Shown here piece after piece: positions 33,273 through 45,613 of a stretch of DNA of 64,000 bases. Under the pieces are notes generated by a model. The model had not been told where the DNA came from. It saw only the letters and a program-made list of their open reading frames with translations, and made no database searches. The stretch lies in contig JAJEKV010000112.1 in the NCBI GenBank assembly GCA_021234155.1, forward strand, positions 1,141,032 through 1,205,031, written 5' to 3'. Each line of letters opens with the position of its first letter. The stretch's first letter is position 1. The position numbers and the translations under genes were made by a program. The DNA is from Isoetes taiwanensis (lineage: Eukaryota > Streptophyta > Lycopodiopsida > Isoetales > Isoetaceae).

Positions 33273-34013
33273 GGATAAATTAGTAGTAACGTATGTAAAT
33301 TGACCAAATTTTCCTTATAAATATGTAAAATTTTGTTTTGTAAATGAATTTGAATTTGGTATGAAATTGTGCTTAAGTAGCTCAAATTTTACTTTAGTTT
33401 TGACCATTAAAATTGGAATGTTCAAGGTAAAATTAATTAGTTAAGCATTCTAATTAAATTAGTCAAAATCTGGGAAAAAATTCCGAAACCGGGTGGCATC
33501 GCGCAAAACCCATCTGCGTTCGCGACGCAGAGCCATTTTGCGCGAACCAACCCAATTTCGGCATTCTGACACTAATTTATGTCCAATTTGCATAAGAAAA
33601 GTTGCTAGTTAAGCTAGAATCATGCCAAAAAGTCATATTAGGATCTCTAAATTCCCTGAAACTCCTCATAGAAACAGAAAAAACCCGAAATCGGGTTGCA
33701 TCGTCTTGAATCTTTGTTTGCCTTCAGCGACGCTAGAAAGCCATTTTCTTGTGAACCAACCCGTTTTAAGCCCATTTTTGCCCAAATTGACCAATTTTCA
33801 TCCAACAAACTGCCATGTAAAGCACGATTTCATTAATTGGAGAAAATAAGCCCATTTTGAGAATTTTAAGCACACCTAATTTGCTCTAGCACGAATACTT
33901 TCACCTACTTCTCGAGCACAAGAAACATGAGGTAATTAACATACACATATACATACAAATACACATATACATACACATACACATATACATCAGAGAAGCT
34001 CAATAATGGCCCT
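33273..34013. other. Non-coding cargo spacer with diverged direct repeat
   Basis: A phrase of about 75 bp occurs twice (33483-33555 and 33682-33765: CCGAAA(C/T)CGGGT(G/T)GCATCG ... AGCCATTTT ... GTGAACCAACCC). A (CATATA/CATACA)n microsatellite lies at 33942-33990. No gene. Confidence 0.6.
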
Positions 34014-34995
34014 ACATTGTACACCAATAATTCACATCAATAATTTAACTTCACTATAAAAACGGCTTGACGAGGGGGTAGAGGCCATTCATCTTCCATG
34101 GCTTCCTCGATGCCCTTCGAGCACATCCGCTCTTTCAAGTGTTACTTGAGCTACAACGATCCGGGGCGAATCGCTTAGAAATGGCGTTAAGCTTGATCCA
34201 TGGCTCTTATCTAAAGCCGATGGACCTGCTAGTGCTTGCAGGAAGCTCACTGCGTGTTAAAGTCCACATTTATCGGCTTCCCCGATCGGGAGATCTATGA
34301 GTGAATGGCATCCACGAGCTTTGATGTTGATGACGAGTGAATGCAGACCGCTAATAATGTAATAATGACATGGGTACCTAATAACTAAGTAAGGATGTAA
34401 TAGCATTACGATTAAGGATGTAATATCCGCACCTTAAGCGAGTATATTGTAACGATGTGCTATCCCACCTCCACTTTTACGCAAGGCGTCATTGAATTCA
34501 ATCATAGCTAAATTAGTCAAGCAAACATGTTTTCAAACATACGCATACTAGTATGAAATAAATTATTATTGTTATGCGTATACAGCGACCGATACACGTT
34601 CAATAATGGTGAACTCTACCCCAATAATTCACCTCAATCATTCCACTTCACTATAAAGCTTCTCACGCCGGGCTACATTTCATTCATCCCCATGGATTTT
34701 CGCCTTGATTCACCACATTGAGGCGATCAAGTGCTCAATGAGCCACGCAGATCTTGTTGGTTGCCTTGCGGGCATCTTCTTCTTGATCCCTACCGCGAAG
34801 AAAAGCTTTAGGCGCTGAGATTCATTGCCTCTGCGTCAATTAGGTGTTATGATCCATCGATTTGGCTTCCCCGCGCATGAGCTATGAGATATCGAGGGGA
34901 TCACTACTACAGATCCCGAAGATGAATGAATCACCTGTTTGGCATTGTATAGTGTAAGAGCTCTTGTGTTGAGATGAAAACACAAAGCCTAATGA
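34014..34995 (+). repeat. Tandemly duplicated promoter-like module
   Basis: Two diverged copies about 585 bp apart (34020-34385 and 34605-34990). Each starts with AATAATTCAC(A/C)TCAAT..TT.(A/C)ACTTCACTATAAA, a TATA-box context, then an ATTCATC..CCATGG start-like site and later a shared CGGCTTCCCCG phrase. Reading frames after the ATGs are short (about 25 and 10 codons), so any gene is broken or the modules are non-coding. Confidence 0.6.
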
Positions 34996-35066
34996 ATAAT
35001 AACTAGTCTATTGTAAGGTGCATGTCATGTATGATATAGTAATTATGTAAAAGAGCATTGCATACC

Positions 35067-37440
35067 TCAAGAGTTCTCATCCTCGTCGTTAGCTTCTTTA
35101 GCCACTAATTCTTGCAACTGAGACCCCACACTACTGGGGATCACCGCTATCAACGGCCTGGTCCCTACGGCCCAACCATAGTCTATCGTTTTCAAATGTT
35201 GGTAGCGTGGCGGGTCATTAGGATTCGGTCTCCAATTCTTGCTCCAAAGAATCCCTATCTTGCATTGCATATGAGGTACCCTTTCTTGCAACAGGCTCAA
35301 ACCAAGAAACAAACACCTCTTCATAGTGAGGGAGATTAGGGTCCCCATTGGGTCCTCTTCATAAAAGGCCATCCACGTCGGGCGTTTATCATGTGGCCCG
35401 ATCGGCAAGAGCATTCCTTTCTTCACATCTTGGTAGGGGTCGAATATTTCAACAGGGTTCTTGGGTTTACCAGAGAAAGGCCCGACATAATGAGATGCAC
35501 CAATGTGTTCATCCACCAATAAGTTGTCGGGTTCTTCTAATGCAGTTTGTCTCGTGCTGGGCCAGAAATCCTGAATGACAGTTTCTACCGGCTGAACGTC
35601 CCCAAGCTTTTTCGCAACAAGGTGGACCAGTAGTCAATAACTTCATTCATATATGTGTTAGACCATGAGTTATCGCCGGCTCTAGAAATAGCTGCCCAGT
35701 GCATCATGTACTTGGCAATTGAAGCTCTCAAGGCACCTATATCTGTCAAGCTCTGATATGGCTGCACGACCTTAGGTGACCCTCTAGGAATCATAGGTAA
35801 GCCTTGGGCATCCTCCTTCCACATTTTAATTCCCTTTTCAGGTAGCCACTCCCTATGCCCTGGCCTCATCTTGTAGAACATTAGTGGCCATCCATCATTC
35901 ATCAGTAACTTGAAGAGTAGAGGTTCCAAATGACCACATAAACGGTCCTTCTTATCAGGGATAAAACCTTTCACGAATTCTTTCCAGTTGGGAACCTCAG
36001 ACACAAGGTAGGGCGTAGGAGACTTTGAACTACACTGCCTGAAGAGTTGCATAAGCTCCGGAATAGTCAATGCATCTGATCTTCTCAATAGAGTAGAGTA
36101 GTTTCCAAAGAGGGCATCTATGTCATCGTGGGTGTGTCCAACCATCATGAATCCCAGTTGCACCTGATCGAAGACACCTAACCAGACCAAGTATGACAAG
36201 TAAGAGAAAAGATACCTGTTCTTGTTTTGTCCTGAGCAATTGTCTAGCTGCAAGTAAAGCCTCCTAGGCAACTTCTTCGGTATCAGAGGGCCCTTGATAG
36301 GAGGCATAAAATCATTTCTAGTGCCATTCACCATTTTTGTCCTAAGGGCTTCCGTGTTCATGATTGCTCCCCCCGCCAGCCTTCCTTGATGATCTGTATT
36401 TCTCAAATGACCCCAGCTTGTCCTCGATTGATTCTCTAGTGTTTTCAAGGTATGATTTAAAGATCCCACATGAAAATTGAATCATCCGGCGAGAGGTCCA
36501 AATGAGAAGTGGCCCAAAGCACCTACACCATGCCCATGCATGAGAGCACCAGTAAGACTCACCTTCAACCGTTCACCCCTCCATACAGATTTTGTTAGCT
36601 TCTCCAGACGAGGAACCATCGTCTTATTCTGATCCATCTTATCATGTATAATGGTTAAGGCATTTTCAGGAGATCGATGAGACAAAGCTCTCCACGACCA
36701 GTAGAGACTCCTGCAGGAAAGTTGGGCTGTCATGTGAGATTTCCTTTCCACGGCGAGCTCTCTTCTTTCTCTCGGATCCCTAGTCTTGGCAAGTTTCTCC
36801 TTTATCACAATGTGTATTACACTTAGAAAATGCTATCCTTTTGGCGATTGCTACCTACGAAAGTGGTTCTCCTTCCATGTTGACAAGAAGGACGATTGAG
36901 AAACATGTTTTCCCTGTCATCTCGCGTGGGCGGTTATATCTACCTCTTGATGTATGTCCTTTTTAGTCAAGATGGAAGGTAATCTCTTCACATTTTCTCT
37001 AGTTCCCCACTTTCGTAACCTTTGAGCGGTGTGGCATAGTTTCAGCATTTTCATCTATGTACATAGATAGCACAACACCTCCGCGGTGTATGAGACCTTG
37101 GCTTCATGGACCGGAGTTTCCATGCTCGCAATCCCGTGCCCTTCCATAAAAGCTTCCTCCATTTGTAAAATGTAGAACTGGGATAACAGTATGCACTATG
37201 CCATGCCTTCACCATTGGACTTCCCTCGTTGTTCAAAGATTAGCTTTTTCACACATCCATTCTCCCGAACAAAGATCTAGCATGTTGTACGCAAAAAGTC
37301 GACGCGTTGAGCTTTTCATGTTCAAATAGAAGGTCCTCATGGCGGATACCTCCTTAAGCGTGGAAATTAGCAAATCCCCCCGCAATTCAATTGGTTCATT
37401 GTTTCCTTTCACGAGAGTTTCTTTGGAACTTGCCAATTTA
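35067..37440 (-). pseudogene. DUF7869-like gene with DNCxxxNKNR...GHTHxDID motifs, antisense to the element
   Basis: Minus strand, apparently intronless, frame-broken. N-terminal pieces at 37436-37051 keep FYLNMKSSTRRLFAYNMLDL and STFYKWRKLLWKGTGL. A Cys-containing linker and KEKLAKTRDPRERRELA helix follow near 36800. 36700-36490 holds HDKMDQNKTMVPRL and SLTGALMHGHGVGALGHF. 36469-35585 holds the core LYLQLDNCSGQNKNRYLFSY and MMVGHTHDDIDALFGNYSTL. A C-terminal part (35519-35067, HYVGPFSGKPKNP, DPMGTLISLT) completes it. Breaks: TGA near 36482, a shift near 35590, others upstream. This matches the widespread DUF7869 family in algae, bryophytes and animals as I recall it. Function is unknown; the spaced D/N/H-D residues look catalytic, perhaps nuclease or transposase. 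Confidence 0.7.
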
Positions 37441-39498
37441 TCCGTTTGATCTGACCGGGTGGTGTGCTAACATCGGTTTGGAGTGATTTCATCATGAGCG
37501 CCGCTTTTTTTTGGACCAAAGAATGAAGCTACCAAATTGACCTCCTCTAGGTGGTTCAATTCCGCTCGAAACGGCGTGGTATCGCCCATCAAAGACAACG
37601 ACTAGAGAAACTACTATCAATTGCCAGCGCGCGGACGTTGTGGTGATTTTTGAAGTTATGCACTCGCCTCAGCCACCTTCTTCCCCGGTAGAAAAGGCGT
37701 AGAGCTTCCATCCTGAATAAAGTCAACATCGCTTTCGTCAACATCGCGATGGCGATCTTATTTGGACCTCATTAGAAGAAAAAATGCACGATACTCAAAG
37801 ACCCAAAGGGACGACATAATACCTCGGGAAGATCGCGAAGGCGATTCTCTTAAACACATGGGTATAAATAGCGGAAGCACAAGACATCGCGGTAGGGAGA
37901 TCGCGGCGGCGATCCATCAGACCTCTATGGTGGACCTTCAATCCTTCAAATCTACCTAGAAACTTTGTCTAATCTAACTAACCATTTAAAAACCACCTAT
38001 CCACTAGACTTACCTCGAAAAGATCGCAATCGCGATTAATTCGAAGTAATCTCGCGTCGCTATGTAACTGCTATGCTCCGGATGAACGCAGTCGCGATTC
38101 TTTCATGCAGACATCCGAACAGGTCGAACTGAGCAAAAAATAGATGCTTGAGTAAGTCTCGCAAATCAAATGTCTATGTGAATATTAATTGCATCTGTTA
38201 TTTCCACAACGAAAATTGCCCGTCGGTTAATTAAAATAGAGATGCAATGTCGTGAATTGAAATTGGGAGCAAAACCATTAGCACTACCATTAGCAGAACC
38301 ATTATGTTACCGTGATATTCCCTCACTATCAATTAGTCCGAGAAATAAACAATTCAATTGGGCCTCGCTAACCAGATTATACAGATCCCTGAACAGCATA
38401 TACCAAGAAAGAGATGGTGCATATGTTGTTATGGTTGTGAGGGCACTATTATAACCTATACATAAACAACAAATCGAAAATCTCTCCTGAATTCGACAAC
38501 TTCTAGCTGGATAGACAGTAAGGCATTAGGATTTTGTACCCCTGTAGCTTAGAGTAGGCGAAGCCTTCAAGATGAGCACTATAGCCCCTCGATGAGCGGT
38601 CGAAGCGCCCAAAAACCCAACGAGAGCCCAGACGAGAAGAACGAGCGCCTTCCAGAACACCACCGCTCGATTACAAACTGGAAATCCCGCCCTCTTCATC
38701 GAGCGCGAAATTCAGGTTTAAAATTTGAAATCAGTTGTCTCTTTCAGGCCTTCAACCGCGCTCCAGAGGCGTCTTAATTATGGTTCCGTAGGGCCTTTAT
38801 TACGTACACTTTTTGAATTTGGAGGTGCACTTTTTATTACATTACACTTTTGAATTTGAATTTGTGTGTCCATTAATACGGGTGGCTGCATTAATGGTGG
38901 GTATTTATGAATGCCGGCCGTATTAATGGCTGCCATTTATGGCGATGTCGAGGTCCGCGTGCGTGCGGATTAAATTAATCGGCTTCCGACCGATATTTAT
39001 TCTCGCGATCCCTTGGACTTTCATTCGCCCGATTTTTTGGCGCCTTCCAGCGATTCAGCGCCTTAGCCTCCTCGGCGCCTTCCACCACGGTCGAAATCAA
39101 CCCGTTTGTCAAAAGCTTCGCCGGCGATCCATGGCATCAAAAGCCCACCTGAGAAGGTTAGTTCCAACCCCTCGGCTCAAGAAGATGGCGAGCGATTTTT
39201 TTCGATAGTGCATGTTCAATTAGACTCTTCACCTTTTCGTAATGTAGTCATTAGAAGGTGCGGAACTCAAGCGGGATCGCGTCGCGATCCTGCCGATTGG
39301 TCCGGACGGATCGCGTCGCGATCCCGTGATTGCCGGTAGCGGCCGCTGACGCGATCGTGTTGAGTGGTCAACAACATCGCGTCGCGATCTTCTTGACAAA
39401 TTAACTCACCACTGCGATGCGTCTTACGAATCACTCATGAGGATCGCCACGCGATCGCCCTAAGTTTCTCTTGAAGATCGCGACCGGCGATCCCGCCG
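37441..39498. other. Palindrome-rich spacer between divergent cargo genes
   Basis: Lies between the starts of the antisense DNC gene and the sense methyltransferase-like gene, so it probably held their promoters. It carries ATCGC-N(3-5)-GCGAT palindromes in two clusters (37743-38036 and 39276-39491). Short open stretches (for example 38242-38454) have no recognised domain. Confidence 0.6.
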
Positions 39499-42400
39499 AT
39501 GTTACGGAAGAACTTGTGCATTAGGGGAATACCGACCCACTTCTTACTTGCAGCTCTGGATTTGTATCGCGGCCCAGACGTTGAACCCAATAAGATCATC
39601 ACACCTTCAAATGAAAGAAAGTGGTGTATAGAAATTGCACAGGCAATTCCACAGACGAAAGGCGACCGCCGTAAAGACCTCTGCTTGTTCCTCGGATCGG
39701 CAAGAAAGCCGATGACATACAGTGGTGGGAATTGCAATCGCTATGTGGGAAGGAACAAAAAACAATGTCCAAGACGCTATTATATGCAGCGTAGAGGACA
39801 CACAGAATTTGCAGTTCATTGAGTATGTCCTTAAATGGACAAACTATGATCCCTCGCTCATGGCAGCTAGCAAATTAAACAAGCCGGCCACTGGAAAGAA
39901 TGTTCGGCCGGTCTGCGAAAAGGATATTTACCGGGCTGAGCCCTCTGAATCTCTGTCTCGCATGCGGAATAACGGGCAATGGGGATATATTGTCCGGCTT
40001 CGACATGCGTAAAAAGGTTTGCGTGTGAGATAAGAAACCACCTAGCATTGCGAAAAGCTAAACGAGATGAGAAGATGCCTTCTCGTAATGGACACGAATT
40101 GGTTAAGGGCTCAGCGAAGAAAAAACATGTGAAGCTCAGATCTATAGCAGTAGGCCTCTTCAACCCCGAGCCCTCTCTCCGTTGAGCCACGTTTCCCTTT
40201 GCCCAACCATCCGCTGTTATAAATCTCGCCAACCTCCGCTATTTGTGCTCCCCCATCGTCCCTAAAGATTCTAGCATCCCAAAGTTCAGAATCAAACTCG
40301 GCAAACTCAATACTTCTGATAGCGCAGAACCTTCTTCTTCCAACACCCCCCCTTCCGTCTCAGGTGCTGCATCGTCCAAGAGGCTAGCATTTCCTATTGC
40401 TTCGAGGCTGCCGACGGACCTCAAATTCAATCTCGAAGAAGAACGCGAAATTGGCGAGAACAAAGCGCACGAAGCTTGAACAATTCAAAGCGGTTCTACC
40501 CGCTTGGTGTGAACTGTTTATGAAGGTTTCAATATTCGATTGCGAACCAGCTCCCCCGCTAACCTCACGCATCGAATGCGTTCAAACGACCACGCGGCGA
40601 CTCGTGAAGAGTTTCAAGACGTATCCTACGGAGGTGCTCACACACCGGGCGATGTTGTCCCCTTCGACCCCATTACCGGTGATTGTTATTGTTCATGATT
40701 TACGGTTTGTGGTCTGTCGACTTACAAGTGCACATTATTTCGGGAAGAAGATCACATGGAGTACGAGGATGACTTGAAGGGCAAGAAATTTTGGATAATA
40801 TCCGGTAACCACAAGATATGTGCAACTCAAACCGCTATCTTTGTCTTGTTGGAGAACAGGGAACAATGATTAGATGGAGTTTGCTAAAGCCTACGCTGAG
40901 GAGAAGAACAAGAGTGCTTAACGGAAACTTGATGATAGAGAATATATTGAGTTGAGCATTCAAAGGCAATGAAGTCATCGCTAACATCAGTATATAGAGA
41001 GCCATTGTTAGAGAAGCTTCAACAGCCTACGACATCAACATAAAGCGTATGGTTGTCCTCCTCAAGGTCCCATTGGTACGCCACCACCTCAAAGATGGAA
41101 GGTATTTTTTATTATCTTTGTTTCAAAGACATCGCGACGCGATTTTCCTAACCATTTGTTTTGTAGGACTTCCACGAGATAGCTACCACAACGTTAAAGG
41201 TGAAGGAGCTAAAGGACGAGAAGCAATTTATTTTTATGGAGGAGGCGGGTTTCGTGAAAGTTAATGGAAATGGCCAACGGATGGGTCAACAAGAAGCTTT
41301 TGTGATGAGCATGGAGATTTTCCCCGATAAGCCCCTCGAAGGACTTCTTCAACAAAACCACGGTTAAGATACCTTCGAGGCATGTCTAATCTGAGGCTTT
41401 CTACCTACTTGATGAGATTTTGGAAGGAAAGACATACGTTAAGGTGCAAAGTGGATATCATGGCGGGTTTAATTGCCGCCAGCGCCATTGATATTAGAAG
41501 CCTCGGCTTCATGCGGAAAGAGATTTTGTCACACGCTTCCCACGCTGCCGTAAAGATTACACTTTTGGGAGGAGTTGCTTTTCGACTTTCACTTTTTTAA
41601 CGGCCGGATTCGGATATATCCGATTCGATACGGAGTGATGCGTGAAAGCCAATTACAATAAGGAACATGTTGTGGGTAATTTGCCCGTTGTATTTCTAGA
41701 ACCCATTAGATCGATTTTGAAACCGAAGAGGCTATCAAGATCAAGGAGAAGAAAAATGTTGTGCATGCCAGAACAAAGGAAGGGATTCCCACCTCCACTC
41801 CAATTGTCCGAGAATGCTACTATGGTGTTCATAGACTTTAGAGGATTCTCTCGCATTATGGACGCAAGAAAAATATATGGAACTCTTCACAAGAATATCC
41901 AAAGATGACAAGCGCTAACATTTATCACCTTGTGATTCCGATGCGTCTCTGAATTTGCGATTGCTTATGCGACCAAAAACAGATTCAAGGCGGGTCCCAT
42001 ATTTCTGTAGGTACATATGACGAGCCGGGATGGGTGAACAAGAAAAGGGTGAAGGAATATCAGTATTACATCACCCATATGTGCATCAACAGGTTTACTC
42101 GGGGTGAACGCGGTATCTGGGAGCCTGGAGCTTCGTTTGACACAGGTGAGCAATGCACCACAGAAGACGCCCTTGCCACCAATGCCTGTCAGTGGTGACG
42201 AAGATACTGATGAGAAAATGAAGAAGAAATGGCAGACATATTTCACGGGTAAACCCAGGTACAAGTTTGTCGGAATGGAAGGTGACCACGTGATGAAGTG
42301 CCAGTTGAAGACATCATATGCCTACTACCTGGTTGACAAGCTTGTGCCGAAGGATGGTTGTGTTCTTGATTTCTTCTCAGCAGGTACTGCTTCTCGTGTC

Positions 42401-43135
42401 GCCTTACTGCAGGGAAAGAAGAGTATTGCTTTCGAAAGCCAGGGTAAAGTGTGCCGATTTCTGAGGGCTTTCTTGGATAAGCTCGAAAAAATGGTCAGAC
42501 AGGGCGCTGGGGAGACAGATGACGAGGATAAGGCAGAGCCTGAGAATGATCCTCATGCGATCAATTTAAACATTACCCAACGAACAGATATATCTAACAT
42601 CGATTCAATCTTGGATCAAATGGATGAGAAAAGCTACGAGGAAAGAATGCAGGAAACGAAAAGACTTCTGGAGGCTACTGAGAAAGGTATTACTGCGCTG
42701 GAGCCCGTGTTTCAAAAATTAGGGGCTCTAAATGAAAAAATTGATGCCTACATGCCCTTTTTGACAGGCGGGTCGAGTTTCGAATACGTAGGTATGGTCG
42801 AGGACCCTGCGGATCAAGAGGGTGAGCCATCAGGCACACAAGAGCATCAGGTTCCAGCAAAGAAAAAAACCAAACTCTTCCATGCACCCGATATCGCATG
42901 TGCTGAGCAGAGTGGCGCAGATGTCGAAGGGACCCCCATGGATACTGACACTGAAGGACCGGATCCACATGTCCAACTCCTTGCGCAGGCCATGTCTGTA
43001 GAAATCCCAGATAAAACAGGCTACACTGAGATGGACACAGAAGATGTTTTCCAAAGGGGACAGGAACATGTAGCTAGGATAGCTGCTGAGCTCGGTGTTG
43101 TACCTGAGACAGTATCGGAAACCCAGATGGACTAA
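39499..43135 (+). pseudogene. Methyltransferase-like cargo gene, frame-broken in its 5' part
   Basis: The last 343 codons (42104-43135) are open. They contain KTSYAYYLVDKLVPKDGCVL followed by DFFSAGTASRVALLQGKKSI, which resembles the SAM-binding motif I of DNA N4/N6-type methyltransferases (VLDxFxGxGT), then a charged coiled-coil region and an acidic tail. Upstream, coding-like pieces in changing frames extend to about 39.5 kb: GNCNRYVGRNKKQCPRRYY; IPKFRIKLGKL; KKFWIISGNHKICATQTAIF; EPGWVNKKRVKEYQYYITH. No DPPY/DPPW-type catalytic motif was seen, so activity is unproven. Introns may explain some frame changes. Divergent from the DNC gene across a palindrome-rich spacer. Confidence 0.5.
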
Positions 43136-43725
43136 TTTCTGCCCATATGGCAAAGAAATGTACATTGAAATGTTTGAGGAATACAAATTACAATGCTTTG
43201 AGTTTACTATTTCAGTTATTTTGTCTAAACATTCCTTCACACGACAACTCACAATGTTCGCCACCGCGATCCTCATTATCACTTTCAATTCTTTTTATCC
43301 ATGTGAAGAGCTTAACGGAATTGTAATATTACATCCATCGGCTGCCTAGGCAGCTTCAAATCTTCGCCGTGGGCTTATCCTGGCCGAAAAGTGTTTTCAC
43401 TCTTTCTCGTGGACCGCTCTTGCTCCCGAAGGAGCTTGGGATAGCCTTATACATGTCCAAATCGGATACGTCGCTGTTTGTGCCCAAAAAGCAGCGGAAA
43501 AAACGTCAACTTTTACTCCGCTGCAACCATTTGCGGTGTTTTATAGACACCCAAGAACCTATTTCATGCTAAACGAGAATTCCAAAATTCTCTAATTAAT
43601 TAAATCGTGCTTTGTAGTGTTTCTTGCTTTGTTTTGCTTAGATTTACACTTCTTGGTACCTCAATTGGACACCCATAGCCATGGAACAAAAGTTTTTCCA
43701 TCAAGAACCCTTGTGCACGGAACCC
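43136..43725. other. Spacer between cargo genes
   Basis: Probable 3' untranslated DNA of the methyltransferase-like gene and upstream DNA of the next ORF. No gene supported. Confidence 0.4.
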
Positions 43726-43737
43726 GAGGCATCCCTA

Positions 43738-43753
43738 GTCTATAAAAGGGGGC
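43738..43753 (+). promoter_or_regulatory. TATA box upstream of the unknown ORF
   Basis: AGTCTATAAAAGGGGG is a strong plant TATA context, 105-120 bp before the ATG at 43859, with a CT-rich leader between. It suggests an internal promoter driving the following ORF and possibly gag-pol. Confidence 0.65.
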
Positions 43754-43858
43754 CTCATTTGTCATTTTCTCACCATCAAAACTGCTCTCAGCACTTCAGG
43801 CGATTTTCCAGCTCCCTACTCATCTTCACAAGCCATTTTTCATAGCTATCTCTGCTCA

Positions 43859-45285
43859 ATGGCGCCATCAAGCTTTGTTAGATGGTACAATGAGGCCAAT
43901 CACATCCGTGATTTCCCTGCCGAGCAAGCCTTCCATGTCTTTGATCATCTCTTTGATCTTCATGCCACTTTTACTAGAACTCCCTATTACACCGACATCA
44001 TTTGCCAATATGACCAGCAGATTCTACCCTGGGAAGTTAGTTTGCCACCTAGGGGAGGGAAATGGGTTTCCCTAGATAGGCATAGATACCTCTCAGCCCA
44101 CGCAACCTTAGCTTTGTTCATGCAGTACAAGGCAGTCAACCAACCAGGGGAGCCGTCAATTCAACCTTTGGATCTGGCACCTCTCAACACTCGCAGGGGG
44201 CAGATAGACATCCACGAGATCGAGACTATGGACTACGAATACTACGGCTCCACATCAGGAACACCTATGTTGCAGATTGAGCAGGATTATGAAGAGCAAG
44301 AGGAGGAGAACCCAAGTTGGGAAATGAGGGAGGCAAGAAGGATGGAGAGGCGTATAGCCCGACAAGAGGAAGTATTAAGGCGAGATTTGAACCACTGTTG
44401 GTATCACGGCCCTGACCCCAGTCATCATCGACGGCGAGGAGTACATACTCGCCACCGACATCCTCAACCTTCCCTATTGCCAAGAAGAAGGTCTCAGGAT
44501 CGATGAGCTCCTAGGCATAATCGCACAAGAACACGGCAGTGACTTCATCGACTACTCCTACCAAGAAATCCCAAGGGAAGTAGCCAAGCGACACTCCTAC
44601 GCAGGGGAAACTATGTCAGACATTCAAGCTTACCAGCAGATAAGGCAGATGTATCAGCATCAGGAACCCATCATTCCAGAAGAAGAATTCCAACGGATCC
44701 AAAGCAGGCTGTATAAGCCGGGAAGAGGCCCAAGCTCCAGTAGACCACCGGCGCGCTCCGTATCGCATGAAGCTTCTAGCAAAGATCAACTTGGAAAATG
44801 CGACTACGATGTGGAGAGATCACGAAGATCTTACCGCAATAGATGTTTTCGGCGAAGCAGCTCAGAGGAGAGGTATGGGAACCACGAGCCCGAACAGGGG
44901 TAAATCACTCAGGTACTATCTTCCGGTCCTTAGCCAAGAGCAGATGATAGTCTTCCACAAGGAGTTCAGCCCAAGAGGTGAAGAATCCGTGGCGCTCCTC
45001 ATAGCACTCTCAGGGTTTGGGCAGCATGCCAGAATAGATCACGCAGTAGATCATGTTATCCTCTTCAAGCGATCCGTAGCTCTCCATGCCCTTGACTTCG
45101 CCAGGGGCCATCTCAGAGACACACACTTGTCAGTAGTGGCGGCGACTGCACCAGAACTTCCGGTACCACAGATGGCAAGAGCATTAGAAGGAAGATCGGC
45201 GGCAAGAATCCTGCAGAACGTCGGAAAAGGGCTACGATTGAAGAATGTCAAGAACTTCTTCAAGTCTATGAGGGGGCATCATTGA
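43859..45285 (+). pseudogene. Unrecognised ORF between TATA box and gag (about 475 codons, two frameshifts)
   Basis: Three successive coding-like frames abut: 43859 to about 44390 (SFVRWYNEANHIRDFPAEQA, HYRYLS-like HRYLSAHATLALFMQYK, then an acidic EEQEEENPSWEMREARRMER helix), about 44395-44790 (TPVIIDGEEYILATDILNLP, EEFQRIQSRLYKP), and 44767-45285 (SLRYYLPVLSQEQMIVFHKE, ILFKRSVALHALDFARGHL, KGLRLKNVKNFFKSM). No family is recognised. It is in the same sense as gag-pol, 330 bp upstream, and could be an accessory ORF of the retroelement or a separate captured gene. The C-terminus is basic, which would suit nucleic-acid binding. Confidence 0.55.
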
Positions 45286-45613
45286 TGGAAAGCTTGCTTT
45301 GTTAATTAATTAAAGTGTATTGAAAACCTTCTCTTCAGTTATTATCATGTAATTCATGAAATGTATTTCTATATACTAATTAATGTCTTATCATGATCTT
45401 GACTTGTAAGTGGAATTTTCACATAATTTCTTTTGTACCGAACAACAATTCAATTGTAAGCAAGAATGATTAATGTTTAACCCAAATAACAAGTATTGAT
45501 GATTAACCCTTGCAGCAAGGAACACCGGCTCAGGTTCTCAAGGCCAGGGCCGACATCACCAGTGGGTACCCAGAAACCTATTCGGACGTGATCAAGATGA
45601 CAACAACGAGGAA

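Noticed and set aside
37743-39491. CRISPR-like array interpretation of the ATCGC palindromes
   Set aside because: Irregular spacing, no conserved full-length repeat or spacers, and a eukaryotic nuclear context.
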